DNA from: Streptomyces sp. NBC_01803
Lineage (GTDB): Bacteria; Actinomycetota; Actinomycetes; Streptomycetales; Streptomycetaceae
Length of the DNA stretch: 64,000 bases
Direction: 5' to 3'
NCBI RefSeq assembly: GCF_035917415.1
Contig: NZ_CP109073.1
Location: forward strand, 310,001 to 374,000
Numbering within the stretch: the first letter of the stretch is position 1; each line of letters starts with the position of its first letter. Below the pieces are notes generated by a model. That model saw only the letters and a list, made by a program, of their open reading frames with translations, made no database searches and had not been told where the DNA came from. The position numbers and the translations under genes are program-made. Positions 46,866 through 58,619 of the stretch are shown one piece after another.

Positions 46866-48260
46866 TCAGGAATCGCAGGGACGATCGCAGCAGGAGGGGG
46901 CGCGGTTGACGCAGATGGTGACGGTGTCGGTGTTATTGGCGGGGTTGGGGTCCTTCTCGTCACCGTGCACAGTGGCGGTGTTGGTGAGAGGGCCGGCCGT
47001 GGTCGCCTTGGCCCGCAGGGTGAGGGTGGCGGTGGCGCCGTTGGCGAGGTCGCCGATGCTCCACAGTCCGGTGTCCGGGTCGTAGGTGCCGGGCGAGCCG
47101 GTGGCGGACAGGAAGGCGAGGGCGTCGGGGAGCGGATCGGAAACGGTGACGCCGGTGGCCTGGTTCGGGCCGGAGTTGCGGACGGTGAGGCGGTAGGTCA
47201 CGGTCTGGCCCACGGTGACGGTGGTGGCGTCGGCCGCCTTCACCACGGTCAGGTCGGCGGCCGGCCGGACCTCCGTGACGGCCTCGTCGGACGTGGCGGT
47301 CAGCGGCTCGGGGGTGGGTCCGAGATGGTTCTCGTAGGTGGCGGTGGCGGTGTTGGCGATCAGCCCGCCCGCGGCGGCCTCATCGATGGTGACCCGGTAC
47401 TCCACCGTGGTCCCCGCGGGCAGCGTCTCGGTGTTGGGCAGGCTGCCCGGCTGCCCGCCGGTGGCGCCGTTGCCCAGATGGAAGACCACCCGGTTCTCCT
47501 GGGCGTCGAAGTACGCCTCGTCATCCCCCTCCTGGTCGCTCTTGGGGCCGGCGTTGGGACCCTCGACGATGCGCAGGGAACCGGGCAGGTACGTGGTGCC
47601 GGCCGGGATGACATCGGTCAGCGTGAGGGCTTCGGCCGCGCCACCGCCCTCGTTCCTCGCGGTGACGCGATAGGTGATCACGTCGCCCACCTCCAGCGGG
47701 CCGACGGGGATGGCGGACTTGGTGAGCACCACAAGAGGAGCGGTACCGAAGAACACCCCGTCCAGGAAGTTCCCGATCCCCTGGTTTCCGCCGGCGGCCG
47801 ACACGGAACGGAAGGCGAACCGGGTCGTCGTCTGGCCCGCCGGCACGGTGTAGGTGCCGGTGTAGTGACCCCAGGTGGTGTTGCCGTCGGTGAAACGTCG
47901 CTGCTCGACCACCGCGCCCGGGGCACCGATGTCCAGCGCCATGGTGTCCTCGCCGTTGCGGCCACGGTGGTACAGCCGCCAGTACAGAACCGTGCCGGGT
48001 GTGGTCGGCAGGTCCTGGTAGAGCGTGGCGACCTGGTTGGCGTTGAGCTCGGCGAACTGGGCGCCGTCCGCCGCGGGCACGCCCTGGAAGCCGGAGTGCC
48101 ACAGCTCGATCATGTGATCGGTCGCCGTGGTGAGCCAGCCGGGGACCCGCTTCGGTGCCTGCGCCTGTGAGGCGTCCGGCAGGATCTCGTAGTTGGTGAC
48201 GACCGGCTGCTCGAAGCTGCCGTTGACGAGCGCTACACGGATCGGGATGGGGATGGTCAC
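46866..48260 (-). CDS. DUF11-repeat protein without a signal peptide
   Basis: 464 aa from GTG 48260 with GAGAGGGAAG upstream. The N-terminal ~170 residues form an NGSFEQP-type beta-sandwich. Two DUF11-like domains follow (TKSAIPVGPLEVGDVITYRV onward, and TVVKAADATTVTVGQTVTYR onward, ending PANNTDTVTI). The C-terminus is Cys-rich (CVNRAPSCCDRPCDS). DUF11 proteins are normally surface proteins, yet the N-terminus starts directly with the domain and has no Sec/Tat signal, membrane anchor or sorting motif. It is divergent from a lamin-tail-domain protein that also lacks a signal. Confidence 0.85.
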   Translation of the reverse strand: MTIPIPIRVALVNGSFEQPVVTNYEILPDASQAQAPKRVPGWLTTATDHMIELWHSGFQGVPAADGAQFAELNANQVATLYQDLPTTPGTVLYWRLYHRGRNGEDTMALDIGAPGAVVEQRRFTDGNTTWGHYTGTYTVPAGQTTTRFAFRSVSAAGGNQGIGNFLDGVFFGTAPLVVLTKSAIPVGPLEVGDVITYRVTARNEGGGAAEALTLTDVIPAGTTYLPGSLRIVEGPNAGPKSDQEGDDEAYFDAQENRVVFHLGNGATGGQPGSLPNTETLPAGTTVEYRVTIDEAAAGGLIANTATATYENHLGPTPEPLTATSDEAVTEVRPAADLTVVKAADATTVTVGQTVTYRLTVRNSGPNQATGVTVSDPLPDALAFLSATGSPGTYDPDTGLWSIGDLANGATATLTLRAKATTAGPLTNTATVHGDEKDPNPANNTDTVTICVNRAPSCCDRPCDS

Positions 48261-49062
48261 TGACTTCCCTCTCGGCTCGGCACTGCCTGGTCGCGCCGCC
48301 GGCCGGACGCGGGGTCCGGAGCGGCGCTGGTGGCATGGGAAGCACAACGCATGCGGCGCGGAACGGGAAGTGACCGGGGGTCGTCCCGGCCAATCCCACC
48401 CGGGCGGGTTTGCCCGGCCCGCGTCCCGGTGGGTGAACGGCGTGTCGCCCGCACCGATCACGGGGGCCGCGCCGCCGGCGCACCATCGCCTCACCGAAGC
48501 CAGCGGCGACGCCTCGACCGAATGGCCGAAACGCCTACCGGGGCTGGTGGCACATATCCCCCACGCGAGTGAAACATACCCGGCGGTGAGTTGACGTGCT
48601 TTTCGGCCAGACCGGTGACATCGGGCCGGGATGGCTTCGTTCACGTTTTAGAGGCAGCGATTTTGATGATTTTCAACGGCGGGTCATGATCAACGAGTTC
48701 GTGGATGTTCGCGAGAAATGACGCGCTGAGTCAGCACCAGATGTGTCCGGTGTCGGCCGTCAGCCGGACGGCCTCATTGACAATGCGGGCACCCGCTGCT
48801 CCACCACCGGCATGGTCGGCGACCTGAAGGCACTCGTGATCGGCGCGACAGGAACGGCCGGCCGTGCTGTGCCCGTCGGGCCCGAACGGCCGTTTCGCGC
48901 CAGGTCGGGCCAATGCCCTGGTCACCGGCCATCACATGTGCTCCCTTTTCGCGTTTCACCCGCCCCGCCTCCCTCGTACGGGTGAATGCAGGCGTACCCC
49001 CGAATGCAACAGCAGCCCGATAGGTGGCTCATTCGGGGATCTGGAGAGAGGACACACCTGCC
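48261..49062. promoter_or_regulatory. Long divergent intergenic region
   Basis: About 800 bases between two structural-protein genes. A segment near 48,640-48,720 is unusually A/T-rich for the window. No gene could be supported; it should hold both promoters. Confidence 0.45.
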
Positions 49063-49935
49063 ATGGCTACAGTGGTCACCACCGGTACCTGGGTGCTTCC
49101 CAAGGTGAACGCGTCGCAGTTCACCGTGAACAATGAACACATCACATGGGGCGCTGTCGCGGACAGTGTGAAAAGTGGTTACGTCTTCCAGGGCGGCCCC
49201 GTCCCCGTGAGAGTCGACGGCACCGAATTCGTGCTGGGCACGTTCACGCACCACAACTTCCCTATCCCGCCATTACCGCAGGACCAGTTCGACGTGCGTC
49301 TCGCGGTGAACGTGGCCTTCGAGGAGGGGACCGAGATCGACTTCGTCCTGCGTTTCCACCACAACGAGACGCCCAACCAGGGACCGCGACCGGAGGATCT
49401 GGTCGACCTGCCGGTCGTCCATCCCCAGCAGGAGGTCGTGACGGTCGACGGTGCCGCCTACAACGTGCTGATCACCGGTTTCTGGCAGAACCACAAGCAC
49501 GTCCATCAGTTCGTCAGCCCCGAGGGCAAATCCAACAGCGCGGACATCTACGCCTTGCTCACCCCGGTCCCCGTCAAGCCGATCCTCCACATCTCGCGCG
49601 TGGAGGCGATCGGCAACGCGTCGACGGGGCAGTCCGACGAGTTCGTCGAGATCCTGAACCGCGGTGCCGAGCCGGCCAACATCTCCGGCTGGACGCTGAG
49701 CGCCGACGACGCCGGTCAGGACTTCACCTTCCCGCCCGGCACGGCGCTTGAGCCCGGCCGCCGGATCCGGGTCCACACCAACGAGGTCCGCCCCGAGGAC
49801 GGCGGCCATTCCTTCGGCATCGGGCGCCCGATCTGGAACAACGAGGGCGACACCGCGCGCCTGAGGGACACCAACGGAAACGCGGTGTCGGTCTTCGCCT
49901 ACGGCGACCACGACCCGACCGCCTCCGGGAAGTAA
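49063..49935 (+). CDS. Choice-of-anchor K plus lamin-tail-domain protein
   Basis: 290 aa from ATG 49063 with GGAGAGAGGA upstream. Residues about 1-170 match the choice-of-anchor K pattern (WGAVADSVKSGYVFQG, FVLGTFTHHNFPI, FVLRFHHNETPN). Residues about 185-288 form a lamin-tail domain (ILHISRVEAIGNAS, SDEFVEILNRGAEPANISGW, IWNNEGDTARLRDTNGN). Both are beta-sandwich modules usual in secreted proteins, but no signal peptide, helix or anchor is present. Divergent from the DUF11 gene and followed by a strong terminator. Confidence 0.8.
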   Translation: MATVVTTGTWVLPKVNASQFTVNNEHITWGAVADSVKSGYVFQGGPVPVRVDGTEFVLGTFTHHNFPIPPLPQDQFDVRLAVNVAFEEGTEIDFVLRFHHNETPNQGPRPEDLVDLPVVHPQQEVVTVDGAAYNVLITGFWQNHKHVHQFVSPEGKSNSADIYALLTPVPVKPILHISRVEAIGNASTGQSDEFVEILNRGAEPANISGWTLSADDAGQDFTFPPGTALEPGRRIRVHTNEVRPEDGGHSFGIGRPIWNNEGDTARLRDTNGNAVSVFAYGDHDPTASGK

Positions 49936-49982
49936 CCGCGACAGACAGTCCCGTCGTCCACCGCTGTCACCGTTGTCACCGC

Positions 49983-50026
49983 CGTCACCTCCCGGGCCGT
50001 CGTCCGCGCCGGCCCGGGAGGTGACG
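49983..50026 (+). terminator. Strong hairpin terminator
   Basis: Perfect sixteen-base arms (49983-49998 and 50011-50026, CGTCACCTCCCGGGCC and its complement) with a twelve-base loop, about 48 bases past the lamin-tail gene stop. Confidence 0.75.
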
Positions 50027-50723
50027 GGGCGGTGCCGTCACGGCGAGCGGTGGGGGGACGGATTCCTCATCGCCCCCACGACGGTCTGATGTCGGGTGCC
50101 GCCGGGTGCGTCCTGGGAGCGTCGTCGGGTGCTCACCACGGGATGACGTCGTCCAGGGAATGCGGGCCGCGGAAGACGCCGGTGGGGTCGTCGGCGGAGA
50201 TCGTCGCGAGCAGGACCGGCCCTTGACCAGGCCGTGGCACGGGTGCCCGCCTCGCCGACCGCGTTGAACGTCCGGCCCGGTGCGACGTACCGCCCGGTAG
50301 TCGACGCGGCGCCGTACCAGACCCTGGCCCTCTGGCCGGCGGGCAGCCGGTCGCCATGGACCGCCCGATTCCTCCGGACAGCGCTGGAGGAGGTGAGCCG
50401 ACGGCATCCCGCACCGCGGCCCGGCCACCTGAGCGCGGCACCAGGCCGGGGTGAGCCCCCGGCGCCGGGAACGTCGGCGGACCCACCGCCGGGCCCCACA
50501 CCGGCACGCCTCCCTCACCGACGAGGGCGGACGCGGGCGCAGCGCGGCGGAATTCGACGCCCGGGGCCATGGGGCGGCGCTCGCCCGCCCCGGGGAGCGG
50601 AGCCCACGCTTCACGCGCCCGGTGATATGCCCTGTGGTCGTACCCCTGCCCTCCGTAATGTTCGAGCGGGCGGTCGCCACCCCCGGAGGACCGTCAACGC
50701 ATCGGCCACACGCGGAGGTTGAG
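50027..50723. other. Gene-poor stretch, possibly an eroded minus-strand gene
   Basis: Between 50,130 and 50,340, minus-strand frames give protein-like words that switch frame (RVWYGAASTTGRYVAPGRTF then VLLATISADDPTGVFRG). This hints at a decayed gene I cannot identify. The last 80 bases carry the leader of the small exported protein. Confidence 0.3.
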
Positions 50724-51080
50724 ATGCAACGCAACCGGATCATCGTCTGGGCGACGATAGCGATTCTCACGGTCGGCATAGCCCACGCAGCCGCCCAGGA
50801 CGGCAGCGAGAAGCCACCCTTGGGGGACGGCGCGGCACCGATGGCGGAGTACACCCAACACTCCGGCGACTACATCGACCTGGCGCCGGGTGGCATCGGC
50901 ACGGCCACGGTGACATGCCCGGGCGGGTCCCAGCCCACCGGAGGCGGCTTTCGGACCTCCGCCTTCGACATCCACGTGACCGACTCCGCGGCGGACGGCT
51001 TCGGCTGGTCCGTCATCGGGAGGAACGTCGGTTCCACGACCGAGTCCCTGCGGGCCACGGTGATCTGCACCGTCCCCTGA
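50724..51080 (+). CDS. Small exported protein of unknown function
   Basis: 118 aa from ATG 50724 with a near-perfect GGAGG ribosome site. A Sec signal peptide (MQRNRIIVWATIAILTVGIA, likely cleavage after HAAA or AQA) precedes a ~90-residue domain with conserved-looking TATVTCPGGSQPTGGGF and TVICTVP. The two cysteines could form a disulfide. Small actinomycete proteins of this type occur as secreted hypotheticals. Function unknown. Confidence 0.75.
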   Translation: MQRNRIIVWATIAILTVGIAHAAAQDGSEKPPLGDGAAPMAEYTQHSGDYIDLAPGGIGTATVTCPGGSQPTGGGFRTSAFDIHVTDSAADGFGWSVIGRNVGSTTESLRATVICTVP

Positions 51081-51140
51081 TCGGCCTCGGTCACCCGGCC
51101 GGGAACCGCCGGGACTCGGGGTCCGGACGGCACCGCCGAG

Positions 51141-51179
51141 GACGTCCAGGCCGGCCCGGCGGGGGCCGGCCTGGACGTC
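51141..51179. terminator. Strong bidirectional terminator
   Basis: Perfect sixteen-base arms (51141-51156, GACGTCCAGGCCGGCC, and 51164-51179) with a seven-base loop, centred between the convergent exported-protein and katG genes. Confidence 0.85.
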
Positions 51180-51183
51180 GTGA

Positions 51184-53727
<2,544 letters not shown>

Positions 53728-53799
53728 TCAGCGGTGGTCCCGTCACGTCTCTGTCTCCTGCCGTACCGGAGTCTTCCTGCCCCTTGGCTTTCGCCGGAG

Positions 53800-53890
53800 C
53801 AGATCTTACTTTAGACAGGGTTCAGGTCAAGAAGCGCACCAACCCCCCCTGCCCGATCGGAACCCGGACGTCCACTGGTTAACCTGAGAT
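53800..53890. promoter_or_regulatory. A/T-rich divergent control region, candidate Fur-type operator
   Basis: The 505-base gap between katG and the Fur-family gene has no other gene. This part is A/T-rich and holds TTACTTTAGACAGGGTTCAG and a GGTTAACCTGAGAT stretch, which could be Fur/CatR-type sites. No perfect inverted repeat was confirmed. Confidence 0.4.
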
Positions 53891-53920
53891 GTCCCACCGA
53901 GCCTGAATAGGTGAACCGAT

Positions 53921-54331
53921 ATGAGCGACCTGCTGGAGCGGCTGCGAGGGCGTGGCTGGCGGATGACCTCCCAGCGGCGTGTCGTCGCGGAGGTCCTCGA
54001 CGGTGATCACGTGCATCTCACGGCCGACGAGGTGCACGCCCGCGCGGCACGGCGGCTGCCCGAGATCTCCCGGGCGACCGTCTACAACACGCTGGGCGAG
54101 CTGGTGTCCCTCGGTGAGGTCATAGAGGTCGCCACCGACGGCCGCGCCAAGCGCTACGACCCCAACGCGCACCACCCGCACCAGCACCTGGTGTGCTCCG
54201 CCTGCGGCACCGTCCGCGATGTCCACCCGGCCGGCGATCCGCTGGCCGCCCTCCCGTCGGAGGAACGATTCGGTTTCACGGTGTCCACGGTCGAGGTCAC
54301 CTACCGCGGGCTGTGCCCGTCCTGCGTCTAG
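53921..54331 (+). CDS. Fur-family peroxide/metal regulator
   Basis: 136 aa from ATG 53921. The winged helix (MTSQRRVVAEVL, ISRATVYNTLGELVSLGEV) and the HHPHQHLVCSACG metal region are clear, with a second Cys pair at the C-terminus (CPSCV) for structural zinc. Placement next to katG suggests a CatR/FurA-like sensor that releases DNA when oxidised. An iron-specific role is also possible. Confidence 0.92.
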   Translation: MSDLLERLRGRGWRMTSQRRVVAEVLDGDHVHLTADEVHARAARRLPEISRATVYNTLGELVSLGEVIEVATDGRAKRYDPNAHHPHQHLVCSACGTVRDVHPAGDPLAALPSEERFGFTVSTVEVTYRGLCPSCV

Positions 54332-54361
54332 GTGTGTTGTCCCGGGACGTTGGTGACACGC

Positions 54362-54505
54362 GTGCTGGGTTCTTGAACGGGTGAGGGCCTCCCGGTTCGG
54401 TGTGGATTGCGACATCTACATCGACCCGAGGAGGCCCTCGTGCCCCACCGTAATGCCCCGCTGACCGAGACCGGGCGACTTCGTCTGGCCCGCCGCGGTC
54501 CGCGG
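54362..54505 (+). mobile_element. IS481-family insertion sequence relic (5' end)
   Basis: A GTG at 54440 behind GAGGAGGCC starts VPHRNAPLTETGRLRLARR, the near-invariant N-terminus of Streptomyces IS481-type transposases. The preceding 75 bases resemble the usual left-end leader. The reading frame leaves the family after about 20 codons, so only the tip of the element remains. Confidence 0.65.
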
Positions 54506-54643
54506 TGGGTCTTCCGCGCTGTGGGGTGCCGGAGGCGCCGATCCGGCCGGCCACCACGGCGCGGTCGCGCACGACCGCGTCGAACGGGAGCGGTGGATCA
54601 CCCCGCACGTGGGCGACACGATCCGCCGGGTCGGATCACCGCG

Positions 54644-54833
54644 CGGTACGCGAGGGCGTTCCCGGACACGCGGATCAACGCGGTGGAGCCCGGCTTCCCC
54701 AAGACCGACCTGAACGGGAACACCGGCATCGAGACCGTCGAGCAGGGCGCGGAGATCATCGTGCGCATGGCGCGGGTGGGCCCGGACGGCCCCACCAGGC
54801 TACTCCGACGCCGAAGGCACCCTTCCCCGGTGA
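54644..54833 (+). pseudogene. Short-chain dehydrogenase relic (C-terminal part)
   Basis: The frame RYARAFPDTRINAVEPGFPK, TDLNGNTGIETVEQGAEIIV and RMARVGPDGPT continues after a frameshift near 54,797 as GYSDAEGTLPR and a stop. This is the C-terminal third of a classical SDR (substrate loop after the catalytic Tyr-Lys). The Rossmann and catalytic parts are missing, apparently lost beside the IS481 end. Confidence 0.75.
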
Positions 54834-54998
54834 TCCGAAGCGTCGGGCACCCGGCTGAGCGCCCGCACCGTCCGGCATCAGCGGGTTCGGGGGGTTTCAG
54901 CGGGTTTCGGGCGGACCGGTCCGCGCGGGTTTCGGGCGGACCGGTCCGGGATACTCGGCGGGGTGGCGAGCCGCCATCGGTCCGCCCTGGGAGGACCG

Positions 54999-56798
54999 AT
55001 GCCCACTTCAGCCATCGAGGACTACGCGCTGATCGGCGACCTGCGGACAGCCGCCCTGGTGGACAGGGACGGCTCGATCGACTGGCTGTGCCTGCCGGAC
55101 TTCGACTCGGCGGCCTGCTTCGCGGCATTGCTGCACGACGAACGCGCCGGCCGCTGGCGGCTCGGCCCGCGGCGCGGGGGGCCGGCCACCCGCCGGCGTT
55201 ACCGCGGTGACTCTCTGGTGCTGGAGAGCGAGTGGGACACGCCCGAGGGCGTGGTGCGGGTGGTGGACTGCATGCCGCCGGGCCGCGCGGCGCCCGCCGT
55301 GGTACGCGTCGTCGAGGGGATCTCCGGCCGCGTACCGGTGCGCACCGACCTGTGCCTGCGCTTCGACTACGGGCACATCAGACCGTGGGTGACCAGGGAG
55401 GACGGGGACCTGCGCGCGGTGGCGGGCCCGGACGCGGTATGGCTGCACACCCCGGTCGGCACGCACGCGGGGCCGAACACGACGACCTGGGCGGACTTCA
55501 CCGTCGAGGCGGGGCAACGTGTCCCGTTCGTCCTGACCCACCAGCGCTCGCACCTGCCGGCACCCGAGCCGACCGACGGGCTGAGGGCGGTGTCCGACAC
55601 CGAGCGTTTCTGGACCTCCTGGATGACCGCCTGTGACTACGACGGAGAGTGGGCAGCCGAGGTGCGCCGCGCCCTGGTGATCCTGAAGGCGCTCACCTAC
55701 GCGCCCACCGGCGGCATTGTCGCCGCCGCCACCACCTCGCTCCCCGAGCGCCTGGGCGGCACGCGGAACTGGGACTACCGGTACTGCTGGCTGCGCGACG
55801 CGACGTTCACCCTCCAGGCGCTGCTGGGCACCGGCTTCGTGGCCGAGGCGTGGGCCTGGCGCGAGTGGCTGCTGCGCGCGGTCGCCGGCGACCCGGCGGA
55901 GCTGCGGATCATGTACGACCTCGACGGCTCGCGGCGGGTGCCCGAGCAGACCCTGGACTGGCTCGACGGCCACCATGGCTCGGCGCCGGTGCTGATCGGC
56001 AACGCCGCCGCCGATCAGCACCAGCTCGACACGTGGGGCGAGGTGCTGGAGAGCCTGCACCTGGCCAGGGAGACCGGGCTGGCCCCCTCCGAGTCGGCCT
56101 GGAATCTCCAGCGCGCCCTGCTGGAGCATCTGGAGGGCCACTGGAACCAGCCCGACAACAGCCTGTGGGAGGTGCGGGGCGACCGCCGGCACTTCGTGCA
56201 CTCGAAGGTGATGGCCTGGGCCGGGTTCGACCGGGGGGTACGCGCGGTGCGCGATCTGGGCCTGCCCGGGGACGTCCGGCGGTGGGCGGCGCTACGCGAC
56301 CAGGTGCACGCCGAAGTGTGTGAACGGGGGTATGACAGCGAGCGGAACACCTTCACCCAGTTCTACGGCTCGCGGGGCGTGGACGCCGCGCTGCTGCTCC
56401 TCCCGCGCACGGGTTTCCTGCCATGGAGCGACCCGCGGATGCGCGGCACGGTGGACGCGGTGTCGCGAGAGCTGGGCGAGGACGGGCTCGTGCGGCGCTA
56501 CGCCAACGAGGCGGACGACAACGTGGACGGCCTGCCGGGTGGCGAGAGCGCCTTCCTGGCCTGCAGCTTCTGGCTGGCCGACGCCCTGCACGGGACCGGC
56601 CGCGCCGATCAGGCGCGGGAGCTGTTCGAGCGGCTGCTGTCGCTGCGCAACGACGTCGGTCTGCTGAGCGAGGAGTTCGACGTGCGGGCGGGGCGGCAGC
56701 TCGGCAACACCCCCCAGGCGTTCAGCGCCGTCGGCCTGGTCAACACCGCCCGCTACCTCTCCGGCAGTCCCATCGCCACCCTCGCCGGCGGAGAGTGA
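54999..56798 (+). CDS. Glycoside hydrolase family 15 (glucoamylase/trehalase-like)
   Basis: 599 aa from ATG 54999 with GGGAGG upstream; no signal peptide, so cytoplasmic. The N-terminal beta-sandwich begins IEDYALIGDLRTAALVDRDG and SIDWLCLPDFDS. The (alpha/alpha)6 barrel carries the GTRNWDYRYCWLRDATFTLQ signature and the terminal EEFDVRAGRQLGNTPQAFS region with the expected general base. Actinobacterial proteins of this form include trehalases and glucan-releasing enzymes, so trehalose or alpha-glucan turnover is likely. The exact substrate is unresolved. Confidence 0.92.
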   Translation: MPTSAIEDYALIGDLRTAALVDRDGSIDWLCLPDFDSAACFAALLHDERAGRWRLGPRRGGPATRRRYRGDSLVLESEWDTPEGVVRVVDCMPPGRAAPAVVRVVEGISGRVPVRTDLCLRFDYGHIRPWVTREDGDLRAVAGPDAVWLHTPVGTHAGPNTTTWADFTVEAGQRVPFVLTHQRSHLPAPEPTDGLRAVSDTERFWTSWMTACDYDGEWAAEVRRALVILKALTYAPTGGIVAAATTSLPERLGGTRNWDYRYCWLRDATFTLQALLGTGFVAEAWAWREWLLRAVAGDPAELRIMYDLDGSRRVPEQTLDWLDGHHGSAPVLIGNAAADQHQLDTWGEVLESLHLARETGLAPSESAWNLQRALLEHLEGHWNQPDNSLWEVRGDRRHFVHSKVMAWAGFDRGVRAVRDLGLPGDVRRWAALRDQVHAEVCERGYDSERNTFTQFYGSRGVDAALLLLPRTGFLPWSDPRMRGTVDAVSRELGEDGLVRRYANEADDNVDGLPGGESAFLACSFWLADALHGTGRADQARELFERLLSLRNDVGLLSEEFDVRAGRQLGNTPQAFSAVGLVNTARYLSGSPIATLAGGE

Positions 56799-56819
56799 GC
56801 GTCAGCGGGTCGGGGAGCC

Positions 56820-57240
56820 GGTGGTCCGGGCACACGCGCGGCAGGGCGAGCACGACCTCGACGCACCGGGGCGACGGACCCTGCTCGGGGTGGGGAAGCG
56901 CGGTGCCGTCGAGGGTGGGAGTGGCGTGGAAGGCGTCGGCGATCCGCCGCGCGGCCTGGTCGTTGACGGGCCACCGTGTGCCGATGACATCCGGTGTCCC
57001 GCCGGCTGGAGAGCGGAGGTGAAGTGGATCGCCTCGTCGTGGAGGGCGCGGAGTGGCGCCGCGGGTCGTGTCGCACGCCGACAGGTGGGCGAGAGCGGCC
57101 CCCGGCAGGTGACTGTTCGCCACCTCGATCACGGTGAGGGAAGGCGGCGTAGCCGTGGAGCAGGACGGCACCGGAGTCGGGGCTGCTCCAGTCGCCGACG
57201 TCGTGGCAGGCGAAGTGGATCACGCTGTGGTTCACCGGTG
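56820..57240 (-). pseudogene. CHAT-domain (caspase-like) protease relic
   Basis: Minus-strand frames carry HSVIHFACHDVGDWSSPDSG (catalytic His), then in another frame LPGAALAHLSACDTTRG (catalytic Cys) and DVIGTRWPVNDQAARRIADA. This order is diagnostic of CHAT peptidases. At least two frame changes separate the pieces, and no repeat region or N-terminus is visible, so it is inactive. Confidence 0.75.
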
Positions 57241-57399
57241 CTGCCGGGGCGGCGCGGTGGCCCCCGCCCACGCCGCTGAGGAGCGGGGAGTCCGGGATCG
57301 GAGGCGCACCCGCCGCGCCTCTCCGCTGACCGAGCCTTCGGGGAACGTCAGCCGGTCATTCCTATGACGGTGTCCGGGGGGCGCTCGCCGGTTCGGCCG

Positions 57400-57785
57400 G
57401 GAGGGACCTGTGAGATGGGCTCGGGCGGACCTGCGGAAGGCCGCGAGCAGGCGGTTGTGATCGTCGGCGCGGGTCGCCAGCACGACGTGGCCCGGTGGCC
57501 CGGCTCGAGGCCGTGCAGGGGGACCGTGGTGAGGTCGTGACGGAGGGTGGCGTGGAGGCCGGCCGAGACGATGGCCATGGCCTGCCCCGCGGCGATGAGT
57601 TCGAGCTTGTCCTCGATGGCCTCGACGGCCTCGACGAGAGGACCGTCCGGTGCCGGACTTCCGTCGGGTCGGGGGTCGATGCGCCAGAAGGCGTTCCAGG
57701 TCGGGTCGGGCGCCCGGGGCAGGGGTTCGTCGGCGATGTCGTCCAGAGTGACGGATTCCTTGCCGGCCAGCCGGTGGTCGCGAGT
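57400..57785 (-). pseudogene. LysR-family regulator relic (effector domain)
   Basis: One frame reads HRLAGKESVTLDDIADEPLP and VEAIEDKLELIAAGQAMAIV. After a frameshift near 57,485 another reads TRADDHNRLLAAFRRSARAH. Together these match the C-terminal half of a LysR effector domain. The DNA-binding half is missing. Next to the CHAT relic, it extends the decayed stretch 56.8-58.1 kb. Confidence 0.65.
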
Positions 57786-58177
57786 CGAGCCCATAGCCGG
57801 GGGCGGGCGCGTGGGGCGGAATGACTTCCGCGGTGACTCTCGCGAGGGCGCGGCAGGATGCCGGTGGAAGATGCGCCCGGGAACGACAACCGGGGGAGGC
57901 GCAGGGGCTATGCTACGAGTAACGTCCCAGACCCCGGCGTGGCCCATGCTGTTGTCGTACAGGTGCCTGCGGGGAGCGGATGATCCATCGAAACGCCGCC
58001 GGCACATCTTTCGAGGCGAGGCGGTTTCCACTGGCGGTCCTGGACCGCAGGGTTGCCGAGGCAAAGCTTCGCCTGACCTGATCCAGGCGTCCGACCACAG
58101 GGAACGCGTGCCAGGCGGGTCGGGGATGCCCCGGCCCGAGCCGGTGTCGCGCCTGAGGTCACAGGAACTGAGGCCCT
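57786..58177. promoter_or_regulatory. Intergenic region upstream of the STAS-ANTAR operon
   Basis: About 390 bases with no supported gene. It should contain the promoter for the plus-strand regulator operon that starts at 58178. Confidence 0.4.
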
Positions 58178-58567
58178 ATGCCTGTTCTGCCCAGCTTGAA
58201 CCTCTACCGGCGCGACTGCGGATACCAGACAACGATCACCCTGGCGGGTGAGCTCGACTTGCACGAGGCGCCTGCGCTGCGCGTGATGGTCGGGGACTGC
58301 CTGCGCGAGGGAATCCGCGCCATCGACATCGACCTGACCACCCTGGCGTTCTGCGACGTCAGCGGCCTCAACGCCCTCCTGGCCGCCGCCGAGCGAACCG
58401 CCTCGGCAGGGGGCCTCCTTCGCCTGCACCATCCAACTCCCCCGATGGCCCGGCTCCTGAACCTGAGCGGCACGGGCTTCCTCCTCCGCACACCGCACAC
58501 CGCACCCGCCTGTCCCCGGGTTCCGGATCCCATGGCCGCCGCGCGTCCCAGACAGGTGGCCTCATGA
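58178..58567 (+). CDS. STAS-domain anti-anti-sigma factor-like protein
   Basis: 129 aa from ATG 58178. A single STAS domain with the phosphorylatable Ser in FCDVSGLNALLAA and the ITLAGELDLHEAPAL opening. A proline-rich tail of about 25 residues follows. Such proteins bind anti-sigma kinases when unphosphorylated. It is followed at 52 and then 5 bases by two GAF-ANTAR genes. It could be a target of the SpoIIE-type phosphatase at 14.8-17.6 kb, but that link is speculative. Confidence 0.88.
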   Translation: MPVLPSLNLYRRDCGYQTTITLAGELDLHEAPALRVMVGDCLREGIRAIDIDLTTLAFCDVSGLNALLAAAERTASAGGLLRLHHPTPPMARLLNLSGTGFLLRTPHTAPACPRVPDPMAAARPRQVAS

Positions 58568-58619
58568 CCAGGCCGGGGGCCGCGAACAAGGAACCGCCCG
58601 GCTTCGACGGCGGTGCCGG

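Noticed and set aside
46809..48170. Plus-strand Gly/Val-rich frame opposite the DUF11 gene
   Set aside because: Low-complexity shadow; the DUF11 domains on the minus strand explain the region.
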